The translations under genes were made by a program, and so were the position numbers. The notes under the pieces were generated by a model. The model ran no database searches and had not been told where the DNA came from. It saw only the letters and a list, made by a program, of their open reading frames with translations. From Psococerastis gibbosa (Eukaryota; Arthropoda; Insecta; Psocodea; Psocidae), in assembly GCA_963971405.1 (NCBI GenBank), contig OZ020487.1:21189371-21253370 (forward strand): a stretch of DNA of 64,000 bases. Direction: 5' to 3'. Every line of letters starts with the position of its first letter. Positions within the stretch are counted from its first letter, which is position 1. Positions 49,301 to 58,390 of this stretch are shown here, in pieces.

Positions 49301-49830
49301 TGGCTCGTGTAGTTTTAGATTGCACGGAAGTTGCGATCCAAAAGCCTAAATGTCTCCCTTGTCGCCTTAAGCTTTATTCTCATTATAAAGGTACTCTCAC
49401 TCTAAAATGGATGACTGGTATTTCGCCAGGCGGTTTAATTACCTTCTTGAGCAAAGCTTACGGGGGTAGAGCTTCTGACAGCACCATCTTCCTTCAGAGT
49501 GGGATACTCGATATACTGGAAAAAAATGACTGTATTATGGTGGACAAAGGGTTTCTTGTAGATGTCCCATGTTTTGATAAGGGTATTGACATAATTAGGC
49601 CTACCTTCTTACGCGGAAAAGTTAAATTTAGTAAAGAGGAGGCGTTAGACAATAGAGATATTTCCAGGGCCAGGGTTCATGTGGAAAGGGCTAATGCGCG
49701 CATAAAGTCCATGAACTTTTTTTCACAAAAATTTGAATGGTCACAACTGTCTATTGCTGATAATGCTTTCACTGTTGTCTGTGGCTTAGTGAATTTAACG
49801 TCACCTCTCCTTGCTGACGATAAATTTTAG
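46392..49830 (+). CDS. THAP-domain DDE_Tnp_4 transposase
   Basis: Three exons join in phase: 46392-46650, 47676-47927 and 48863-49830, with GT-AG introns, giving 492 residues. Residues 1-87 are a THAP zinc finger: C12, C16, W57, C74 and H77, with the SxxHF motif CSKHF. Exon 2 gives a basic linker (VQRRRLKKGVVPSVNLP). Residues 242-291 look like the HTH_Tnp_4 helix-turn-helix (RLTLKDRVILTFMKLKLNIS). The DDE_Tnp_4 catalytic core follows, with D323 in LDCTE, D398 in MVDKGF and E445 in HVERA, plus YGGRASDS. THAP should bind the element's ends and the DDE core cut and join DNA. No stop or frame break is seen, so it may still be functional. Intron 2 carries a diverged tandem repeat. Confidence 0.9.
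47547..47639. repeat. 48-bp tandem duplication in intron 1
   Basis: gtagtagtttgaca(a/g)cccttctaggtaaatacttttgtg occurs twice, starting at 47547 and 47595. It lies just before the exon 2 acceptor of the transposase gene. Confidence 0.85.
48152..48735. repeat. diverged 320-bp tandem repeat in intron 2
   Basis: Two direct units begin near 48152 and 48472. Shared blocks are cctcgga(a/t)t, atgaatatttataaaaa, acagggtg(t/c)g, cgcg(c/t)cattcggtcggt and gttcgagaggtgggac. The units differ at many positions, so the duplication is old. A repeated open frame (MRAIRS-like) hints at a worn transposon piece. Confidence 0.75.
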
Positions 49831-50475
49831 GATTACATCTGTATGTTTCTTTTCAATGGTTAACATGAAAAAAAGTCTTTATAGTCTTATTGTTCGCCAT
49901 TTGTATTGCAATAAAGTCGTTCATTCATTCATTCAATTCATTCAATTACCACTGAATTAGAAAGGTAATTAAACAGGCAATAAAATGGATATTTCACTAT
50001 TTTGAAATAATTTCTCTATACGGAGCATTTGGTCAGCATTTTGAACGGAGGGTGGTTTTAGTTTCTAGGGTTTTTAGAAATCCCCCTGAAACGAGACAGA
50101 ATATGAATTACGGCACTGAAATGCTGTATCAACACATAGTGTTACATGTCCCCATTGTAACAGTATTTCAGTGCCGTGAATCCTTACTTTTCTCTCGCTG
50201 CGTCGACTGATTATGTATTATTGTTCTAGTCTAGCCTGGGGGTTTCGACCTCAGACTTCAACTCAACTTCCCCAGCCCGTGGATGCACGTCTGGTGTGCA
50301 ATGGGTTTTCAGAAGTTTGGGGCACGTAATTTTTTTAGGGATGTGTGATTTACTCAAGTTATCATACTGTAGTTAACCAAAAGACCACACCCTGTTTGAA
50401 ATTATTTCTAAAATAAGGTACTTGCCATCTAAATCACTGTTCGTTATTTTTCAATACATTCAGATGTGCACACAT
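49831..50475. other. 3' flank of the transposase gene
   Basis: Contains caataaagtcgttcattcat at about 49909-49930, a likely poly(A) signal region, and then a (CATT)n run. An inverted pair around tttcagtgccgt lies at about 50110-50175. No gene is seen. Confidence 0.45.
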
Positions 50476-50802
50476 CTAATTTTTTTATGGTCTTGGAACA
50501 GCCAGAAAGAAAAGTGTTCTTTTGCCATCATTTCCTCCTACAACTGATGCAGCATTTGAGCACCTTAAACGAGTGTACCTGCAAACTCAAATATGGCTAG
50601 GTCATGATCTAAAAATTTTAAATTGGGGATGGAAATATATCAATAACACGTTCATCCCAATAACAATGAATCAATCGCCAGCTCCGGATAATTTATTACA
50701 AATGCTATTTTGTAACAGCAAAAAGGAATGTGGAGCTGCTTGTGGGTGCCGAAAGAGTGGCTTATATTGCATGTGTTCAATGCTTCCCCTATTATTGAAA
50801 TA
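50476..50802 (+). pseudogene. Cys-rich (CXC-like) coding fragment
   Basis: The forward frame reads LLPSFPPTTDAAFEHLKRVY, QIWLGHDLKILNWGWKY, APDNLLQMLFCN and CGAACGCRKSGLYCMCS. The WGW block, AP..LL and closely spaced cysteines recall a poorly described Cys-rich protein type seen in several invertebrates, often near mobile elements; that link is from memory. The Tc1 insertion at 50803 cuts the frame, and joining across it gives an immediate stop. Whether it belongs to the large transposon or to another inserted element is unknown. Confidence 0.45.
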
Positions 50803-51639
50803 CAACCCAAAGGCAGAGTTCGCACACCTGAAAAATGTACAACCCCTGTTTTTAAAAATAATAATAATAATCTTATTATTTGATATTATAAAGAGTACTT
50901 GCTATCAGTCGATAGAGGACATGATAAAGTATATCTCGCTACACTTACTTCAAATATAAGAATGGTGAGTTCAGAAAAAAATTTCTTCATCCGTTCGTGA
51001 GGCATATTAGTTCGCACACTTTTACTGAACCCCCTTTGGGCTAAATAAAGGCCAAATTTTACTGCAGATTGGAAAATGTACACTTCTGTTTTTATGTTTA
51101 ATACCTGAAAAGTGTTGTAAAATATTGTAAAAATAACATCTACAAAAATGCCTAGTGAAAAACCACTTTCTGAAGAGACAAGGAAGCAGATCATATATCT
51201 TCACCAAACCGGCGAATCTGCGAGGAACATTGTTCAGCAGCTGCTTCTACCACCTTCAACAGTGCAGTCAATTATCAGCCTGTTCCGTGAAAAAAGCAGT
51301 AGCCATCCTAAACGAAAAACATACCGAAAAACTCCCATTCCTCTGAGAGAACGTAGTTACCTGAAGACCTTAATTCTTCGAAATAGGCGCGGAACGTTGA
51401 AGGAAATCACTGAAAAGTGGTGGGAGGCTACTAGTGAAGCTTTCTCTATAAGATTTTGCTGAAGGGTCATGAAAGAAATAAGTTACAAATTGTTTTCAGC
51501 GAAGAAAATGACCGCGCTTTCAAGGTGTCAAACACGAAGGAAGTTCCAATGGGCTAGAAACATTTCAAAATGGGCCAAAGACCGCTGGGAAACAATTATT
51601 TGGTCCGATTAATAACGGTTTGTTCTACATATGGGCAAT

Positions 51640-54600
51640 TGTGGTGTCTGTGGTTTTCTAGAACCACGTATTCCGGAAAAACCATTAGTTGGAGTTGTAT
51701 GGTCGTAAACAATAAATAAAGATGGATGAACGATTTACCGAATTATTAATTTATTACTATATTATTTAATCCTGTACAATAATTAATGGATATAACAGAA
51801 TAGTATAATGGGTAAACTACAGAACAGTGGCGCAGTCGGTAATTAGCCTACTATATTTACTATTTTGCGATTGTTTTTGCTTATTGCTTACTTACTAGTG
51901 CACGTGGTACTTTTACTTTGCCACAATGACAGATCTAAAAGACGTTTTGCAAGCCAATTTGAATATGCAGAAGACGATGTCGGATATTTTGAAGGCTTTA
52001 ACTAGACCCCAAGGGCAAGGTTCACCTGCTCAACCTGCTACAGGTGGGGGAAAGAGTTTTCCAAAACTTGATAAATTTATTGCAAGTGACGACATTGCGT
52101 TACACATTGAAAAATGTAGTGCAGCTTTTAAACTTTACAGCATTACTGATGATAGCACGATGCTGCAATTGTTTATGCATAGTTTGCCTACTGATTTATA
52201 TGGACTTACTAAGGATTTGCTACATCCGAAAACGCTTGCAAACTCACAGTATGATGATGTGACTAAACTTTTGCAAGGTCATTTGCGACCAACACCTTTA
52301 GTCATACCTTCTCGGCATACACTATATAAACGCCGACAGCAAGAGGGAGAATCATTGGCAGCTTATTCGGCATCTTTACGCCACTTAGCTGTTCCTTGCA
52401 AGTATGCTTCCAGCGTGTTATCAGAGGTCCTCAGGGATGTTTTTGTGGCAGGTTTACGAGATCGTCACATTTTAGATCGTGTTCTTGAGGAAGATAACGC
52501 TGATTTCGATAAGATTTATGCTCTGGCGGTGTCTCTTGAATCTGCGTCGTCAGGGACACGGGAATTGCTAGTGCAACCTTCTAGTTCCGTTAATAAAATA
52601 AAAAACAAGTCTTTTCAGAAGAATAAAGTTACTCAGGGCAAGAAGGAATCTACTTCAAAGCAGTCTACCTCTACTACGAAGGGGAAACAGATTGTGTGCT
52701 ACAGGTGCGGTATGGTTGACTCGCACAAGGCTCCTGATTGCAAGAAAAAGAACTTAAAATGTACAAATTGCGGACGCGGCTCTCATGTGGCAGCCGTCTG
52801 CCTTTCAAAGAAAACGGTTCACGCGGTGGAAGATTCATTACCCATTTATACATTGTATTCCGTGACATCCGTGAGTAATGACTTTTATAAACCTTACATG
52901 GTTCCACTGCAAGTAGGGAATAAAACAGTATCGTTAGAATTGGATACTGGAAGTGCTCATACTATTTTAAATGAACATTTATACAAAGACTTACAGTTGA
53001 ATGCTCCGTTGCAACCTACAAAGACTCAGTTCCGGGGTTATGGTGGTACGATAATCACACCTAAAGGAGTTGTTACAGTGCCTGTGACTTATAAAGCCTC
53101 GACGGCTAACTTGCGACTTTTTGTAGTGCCAGGTAACCTGCCTCCACTCATGGGACGTGAGTGGTGTCAAAGTCTGCAAATTTCACCTGTTTTTCATGCA
53201 ACCGCTACAATTACGCCGTCTGCCGAAGCGAAGCTACAGAAATTGTTAGCGGAGAACAAGGAAATTTTTAGCAGTGGCACAGGTATCGCAAAGAATTTTT
53301 GTGCTGAATTACAGTTAAAAACTGGCGCTAGTCCTAAGTACTTAAAGGCGCGACCAGTACCATTTGCTTTGAAGCCAAAAATTTCGGCCGAGATTGACCG
53401 TTTAGTTGCAGAAGGAATTTTACGCCCTGTCGAAAGGTCGGACTTTGCGACTCCAGTGGTTCCTGTACTTAAGGGAGACGGGTCCATACGTCTTTGTGCT
53501 GACTACAGCGTTACATGCAATCAGCTCATTGAGGTTCCTCAACATCCAATGCCAGATATTGAAGATTTGATGTCTACTTTGGGGCATGGTAAATATTTTG
53601 CCAAACTGGACTGTCGTACTGCTTACTTGTCGCTACCTGTTACACCAGACACCGGTAAGATTCTAACCTTAAATACACACAAGGGACTTTATCAACCGAC
53701 ACGTCTGATGTTTGGGGTCAATGCGGCGCCAGCCATTTGGCAACGTTATATTGAAGGTGTTCTACGAGACATCGAAGGAATTTACGTATTTTATGACGAT
53801 ATGTTGGTTCAAGGAGATACAGCTGAACAGCTACTTAGTCGCCTTGCATTAGTGTTTTCTAGATTGAAAGAAAATGGACAGCGACTAAATTACAGTAAAT
53901 GTGAATTCCTGAAATCTTCCGTCCAATACCTGGGTTACAAAATGTCAAAGGACGGCCTGCATAAGACTGATGAAAAAATACAGGCTATACTTAATGCTCC
54001 AAAACCTCAAAATGCCAAAGAGGTAAAATCATTCATGGGAATGGTAACTTTTTATGCACGTTTTATACCAAATTTAGCTACGATAGCCAAGCCTTTATAC
54101 GAGTTAACAAAGCACGATACAAAATTCACATGGACTAAACAGTGCGACCAAAGCTTGAAAGCTTTACAAAAGGAGATAGTTTCAGAGAAGGTTCTTGTGC
54201 ACTACAGGCCGGACCTTCCAGTAATTTTGTCTGTGGATGCTAGCCCGGTCGGAATTGGGGCGGTGATCGCTCATCGTTTCAGTGATGGCTCAGAGAGGCC
54301 TATAGCGTTTGCTTCTCGCATACTTTCACCCAGCGAACGCAACTACGCCCAACTCTGTAAGGAAGCACTGGCGATTAAATGGGGCGTTTCCAAGTTTTAC
54401 CGTTACCTGTTGGGACGTCGATTCTGTCTAGTTTCAGATCACAAGCCTTTGTGTCATATTTTTGGGCCTAAGGCGAAGTTACCAGTTATTACTGCTACAC
54501 GACTTCTACACTACGCGCTGTACTTGCAACAATTTCAGTTCGACGTGAAATACAGAAAGAGTGATGATAACGGCAATGCAGATATGCTTTCACGCCTACC

Positions 54601-56411
54601 TGTTACATCGGAGACCTTGTTTGACCTGGATGATGTTGAAGAATTCCAAACCCATCATTTACAGGTTGTGCCAATCAAGCCTGTGGATCTGGCGAAGGCC
54701 ACCAGAGAAGATCCAGACTTGATGCCTATTCTTGAAAAACTACGTGCTGGTGAGTCATTTCACGATGGCAAATATTCATTGCATGCAGGATGCATATTGC
54801 TAGGCATTCGTGCGGTTATACCAGCAAAATTACAACGCACAATACTCCATGAACTGCATTTGGGTCATATGGGAGTAGTTAAAATGAAAGCGTTAGCACG
54901 TTCATACGTGTATTGGGAAAATATTGACCAAGACATAGAGAATTTGTGTCGCAATTGTGTCAACTGCGCTGAATACAAAACGCAGCAAAAAACCCCCAAG
55001 GTGCACTACTGGGAGTACCCCGCAAAACCGTGGGAGAGAATACATATAGATTTTGCTTCGTATGCAGGCAAAATTTTTTTAATAGTGGTTGATTCTTATT
55101 CTAAATGGCCTGAGATTTTTCCGATGTCTTCAATGACAGCTAATACTACTACTACTGTTTTAAGAACATTGTTTGCTCGATATGGTCACCCGATTTGCTT
55201 AGTTTCGGACAATCAGTCGACGTTTGTGGGAACGGAGTTCCAAGCATTTTTACGTAAACTTGGTATTCGGCATCTTACGTCGCCCCCACACTATCCAGCA
55301 AGCAATGGACAGGCTGAACGTTATGTTGGAAGTATGAAACAAGCTTTACGCTGTCTCCAGAATCAGAACAATTTATACGACAACTTACAAGAATTTTTAT
55401 TTGCATATCGCAGAGCTCCTCACGTGCTTACAGGGCACAGTCCTGCAAGTTTATTTTTGGGGCGAGAGATATCGTCACCTCTTACTATCTTACGCCCGAA
55501 TATTGGTCGGGCCATCTCAGAGCAGAGAGACACCCTTTTCCAAGATCCTGTTTTCCAGCCTGGAGAAAAAGTGGCGGTACGTAACTACACTACGCCGTTA
55601 CGGCGTTGGGTCTTTGGGACCATCATCAGCAAGGATGGGGCATTACAATACACGGTGCAGGTGGGAAACGAGCTGTGGCGTCGACACGGAGGTCAAATAC
55701 GTCCGGTGGGACAGGACATCCCTCTCCGTGAAGAAAGAGCATACAAGCAGCCTATCGCGAATCCTGGTCCTACTCCAATTCAAGCACCGCCCACTCCTCA
55801 GCGAGATTCAAGTATTATGGATACTACTTCGGGCGAGCAGCTGACTACAGTAATTCAAGCACCGCTCACTCCTCAGAGAGATTCCATTATTATAAGCTCT
55901 ACTTCTGGCGAGCAGCAGAGTACATCTAGGCAATCGCTCACTCCAAGGCGAACTTCGATGGCTAATATGCAGATGGAGGCACCTTCGCCTGCTGCAGAAA
56001 CAGTGGCGGCTCGTCGTCCTGTCAGAAATCGCCGAGCTCCACAGCGCTTGAATATATGAAAGTGCGCGTTACGAGTGCATGGCCTGTCGAGTGCAGTGAT
56101 TTTTTTTTTCTTCTCTTATGGTATGTTGCTAGTGTACTGTGGCACCCGCAGAGCTCCCCTGTCCTTTGTCTATTACTATGCCTAGGAGGTTTGCAATTAT
56201 TTTTTTTTCTACAAGGGGGAGGACTGTGGTGTCTGTGGTTTTCTAGAACCACGTATTCCGGAAAAACCATTAGTTGGAGTTGTATGGTCGTAAACAATAA
56301 ATAAAGATGGATGAACGATTTACCGAATTATTAATTTATTACTATATTATTTAATCCTGTACAATAATTAATGGATATAACAGAATAGTATAATGGGTAA
56401 ACTACAGAACA
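51640..56411 (+). mobile_element. Gypsy-type LTR retrotransposon (Mag/K02A2.6-like)
   Basis: Two 187-bp LTRs (51640-51826 and 56225-56411) start TGTGGTGTCTG, end TACAGAACA and look identical by eye. The flanks are GCAAT on both sides (51635-51639 and 56412-56416). A primer-binding site (tggcgcagtcggtaa) follows the 5' LTR, and a purine tract (aagggggaggac) precedes the 3' LTR. One gag-pol frame lies between them. The element looks whole and very young. It sits in the Tc1 transposase gene. Confidence 0.95.
51926..56059 (+). CDS. Gypsy gag-pol polyprotein (element gene)
   Basis: A single frame of 1377 residues. Parts in order: gag-like region (about 1-250); CCHC-type knuckles near 258-293 (CYRCGMVDSHKAPDC and CTNCGRGSHVAAVC); aspartic protease with DTGS near 339; reverse transcriptase with FYDDML near 622; RNase H near 760-890 (LSVDASPVGIGAV); integrase with an HHCC finger near 975-1015 and a DDE core starting HIDFA near 1040 with SDNQSTF and NGQAERYV. 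A short proline-rich tail follows. The arrangement is that of Ty3/Gypsy elements. This is an element gene, not a host gene. Confidence 0.95.
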   Translation: MTDLKDVLQANLNMQKTMSDILKALTRPQGQGSPAQPATGGGKSFPKLDKFIASDDIALHIEKCSAAFKLYSITDDSTMLQLFMHSLPTDLYGLTKDLLHPKTLANSQYDDVTKLLQGHLRPTPLVIPSRHTLYKRRQQEGESLAAYSASLRHLAVPCKYASSVLSEVLRDVFVAGLRDRHILDRVLEEDNADFDKIYALAVSLESASSGTRELLVQPSSSVNKIKNKSFQKNKVTQGKKESTSKQSTSTTKGKQIVCYRCGMVDSHKAPDCKKKNLKCTNCGRGSHVAAVCLSKKTVHAVEDSLPIYTLYSVTSVSNDFYKPYMVPLQVGNKTVSLELDTGSAHTILNEHLYKDLQLNAPLQPTKTQFRGYGGTIITPKGVVTVPVTYKASTANLRLFVVPGNLPPLMGREWCQSLQISPVFHATATITPSAEAKLQKLLAENKEIFSSGTGIAKNFCAELQLKTGASPKYLKARPVPFALKPKISAEIDRLVAEGILRPVERSDFATPVVPVLKGDGSIRLCADYSVTCNQLIEVPQHPMPDIEDLMSTLGHGKYFAKLDCRTAYLSLPVTPDTGKILTLNTHKGLYQPTRLMFGVNAAPAIWQRYIEGVLRDIEGIYVFYDDMLVQGDTAEQLLSRLALVFSRLKENGQRLNYSKCEFLKSSVQYLGYKMSKDGLHKTDEKIQAILNAPKPQNAKEVKSFMGMVTFYARFIPNLATIAKPLYELTKHDTKFTWTKQCDQSLKALQKEIVSEKVLVHYRPDLPVILSVDASPVGIGAVIAHRFSDGSERPIAFASRILSPSERNYAQLCKEALAIKWGVSKFYRYLLGRRFCLVSDHKPLCHIFGPKAKLPVITATRLLHYALYLQQFQFDVKYRKSDDNGNADMLSRLPVTSETLFDLDDVEEFQTHHLQVVPIKPVDLAKATREDPDLMPILEKLRAGESFHDGKYSLHAGCILLGIRAVIPAKLQRTILHELHLGHMGVVKMKALARSYVYWENIDQDIENLCRNCVNCAEYKTQQKTPKVHYWEYPAKPWERIHIDFASYAGKIFLIVVDSYSKWPEIFPMSSMTANTTTTVLRTLFARYGHPICLVSDNQSTFVGTEFQAFLRKLGIRHLTSPPHYPASNGQAERYVGSMKQALRCLQNQNNLYDNLQEFLFAYRRAPHVLTGHSPASLFLGREISSPLTILRPNIGRAISEQRDTLFQDPVFQPGEKVAVRNYTTPLRRWVFGTIISKDGALQYTVQVGNELWRRHGGQIRPVGQDIPLREERAYKQPIANPGPTPIQAPPTPQRDSSIMDTTSGEQLTTVIQAPLTPQRDSIIISSTSGEQQSTSRQSLTPRRTSMANMQMEAPSPAAETVAARRPVRNRRAPQRLNI

Positions 56412-56896
56412 GCAATCAAGGACCCAAAGTCATCAGGATGAAGCCTGAAGCTTATCAGCCACAATGCATAAAACAGACGGTCAAGTTCCCGACCAGTGTA
56501 ATGATATGGGGATGCTTGAGTTCGAAAGGAGTTGGTCACCTGTACTTCGTAGAAGGCCCTGTCAATGACCCTAAGTATTTAGAAATTTGACCTTTTACCG
56601 CCGATAAGTGCCCTACATCCCGAAGGCAATTTCATATTTCAGCAAGACGGGGCCACTTGTCACACTACAAATTCTGCTAGACAGTGGTTTGGTGAAAACA
56701 ACGATTCGGTTTCGACATGGGTAGCTAATAGCCCAGATTTGTCACCAATTGAAAACCTTTGGCTCATCACGAAGAAGGTAGTAGCCAAAAAGATCCCGAA
56801 GACAAAGGAAGAACTGAAATCCATCCATCCAAAATGTGTGGTGTGGTATTACACCAGCGATGTGCAGTAATATTGTTTCTTCAGTGCTCAAAAGAA

Positions 56897-57194
56897 CCTA
56901 ACATCCAAGAAAAAATGGCGCCCGGAGCCCAACTGTCGTACCCTATATGGCGGAGCCAGAATAGACTAAGAACGGGGGTCACAAGATGCCGTGCGAACTT
57001 GTGTAGGTGGGGACTGGCGGAGGTCTCAACTTGCGAGTGCGGACAAGTCCAGAGCGACGGACACCTTCTGGTATGTCCAACGCTGAGAGAAGCCGTGTCC
57101 CAGAGGGATCTTTTGGACGCCAACGACAAGGCCATCCAGGCCGCAACGTTTTGAATCAACGTGTCCTAGGCCCGGACACGTTAAGTAAGTAAGT
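56897..57194 (+). mobile_element. 5'-truncated LINE tail in the Tc1 element
   Basis: The forward frame reads NRLRTGVTRCRANLCRWG and CECGQVQSDGHLLVCPTL, the C-terminal Cys-His stretch of many LINE proteins. The end is a (TAAG)n tail. It is flanked by a perfect 14-bp duplication, AGTGCTCAAAAGAA, at 56883-56896 and 57195-57208. Confidence 0.9.
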
Positions 57195-57686
57195 AGTGCT
57201 CAAAAGAATTGCCGCTGCTATAAAAAGCAAAGGAGGGGTATCGCAGTACTGATAGACACTTCACTTTGACTGTGCGAACTATTACGCCTCCCAAGTTCTT
57301 GAAACAAAATATTAATTCTGAATTGTTCATGTGTATTATGTTTGAAGTTTCTGCTGCTAGATGTACTTTCTCATGTTCTCTATCGATTGACAGCAAGTAT
57401 TCTTTAAAAGACTACATATCTATAAAGTTGATTATTATTATTTTTTTAAAACAGGAGTTTTTGAGGTGTACGAACTATTCTGCCTTTGGGTTGTAAATGA
57501 AGTTAAAGTTAAATGAAGAAAGTATTTGATCTGTACAGATATGTTATGTGATATGAAATATATAAATATATTATTAATGATTTAATATTAATTATTTACT
57601 TTTCTTTAATAACCTCCCTTTTTTTCCCAATTAAATTATTTTTGTTAATATAGGAATTTTCAATATCTGAATTATGATAATTATCA

Positions 57687-57905
57687 CCCGAACCCATTTC
57701 CTGAACTAGCCCCGGTCTGACGCTGCTTTGAGCTCGGCCATTGTTTTTCCTCTTGCTTCGGCGAGTTGTTCAATCCTTTCCCCGAGGGTTGTCCTCGGCC
57801 TGCCGATGGGTCTTCTTCCTTGTGACCTTGCTTCCGCCATCCTCCGGGTGGTCCTGTTCTCGCCCATCCTTTCATTCCTTTGGCGGCTGCTTGTTCTCCA
57901 TTCTT
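57687..57905 (-). mobile_element. 5'-truncated LINE tail, same family as 42627
   Basis: The reverse frame reads NERMGENRTTRRMAEARSQG, GRPRTTLGERIEQLAEARG and FRKWV. It closely matches the copy at 42627-42902, on the opposite strand. It lies in the large transposon, outside the Tc1 element. Confidence 0.75.
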
Positions 57906-58390
57906 CTATCTATGATATGTTAGTTGTTTAAATAAATAAATTTATTATTAATTAATGTACATTAATTATTTACTTTTTTAATAAACCCATATTTTCCCAA
58001 TTAATTTCTATATTTGAATATATGTATATGTATATATTCATTTCATATCACATACAATTTTGATATTCATTTTACTAACTGAATTATTGTTATAATTACT
58101 ATTATTAGTTAAAAAAATTAGTACCACTTTTTAGTTTATACTATTAGCTAAACATTCCATTTGAAATTTTTCAATTTCAGTCCGAGGTTTTCATGTTTTT
58201 AACGCCCCAGGGACTCTACTCACTATTAGGATTATGTCTGATATAATATTTCAATTTTGTCTGCTTGAATTAGCAGGTACCCCGCACACGTTCGTTTAAG
58301 GGGGGCTAGAATATGTGTAAAAAACTTTAATAGTGTAAAAAATAAACGAACAATTACTTATTATTTATTTTATTAGCAACCCTGCTCTTT

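Larger units (their letters stand above)
50803..57493 (+). mobile_element. Tc1 transposon with IR/DR ends
   Basis: Flanked by TA at 50801-50802 and 57494-57495. Long inverted repeats of about 230 bp (50803-51035 and 57262-57493) start CAACCCAAAGGCAG. Each arm carries a gttcgcaca-like motif at its outer and inner end (50819, 51010; 57269, 57468), an IR/DR layout. Transposase pieces lie at 51148-51620 (MPSEKPLSEETRKQIIYLHQ, helix-turn-helix; RWETIIWSD) and 56417-56830 (SVMIWGCLSSKGVGHLYF, QQDGATCHTT, SPDLSPIENLW). The last two motifs give DD34E spacing. The gene is split by a Gypsy element and hit by a LINE, so it is dead. Original length without the insertions is about 1.6 kb. Confidence 0.9.
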
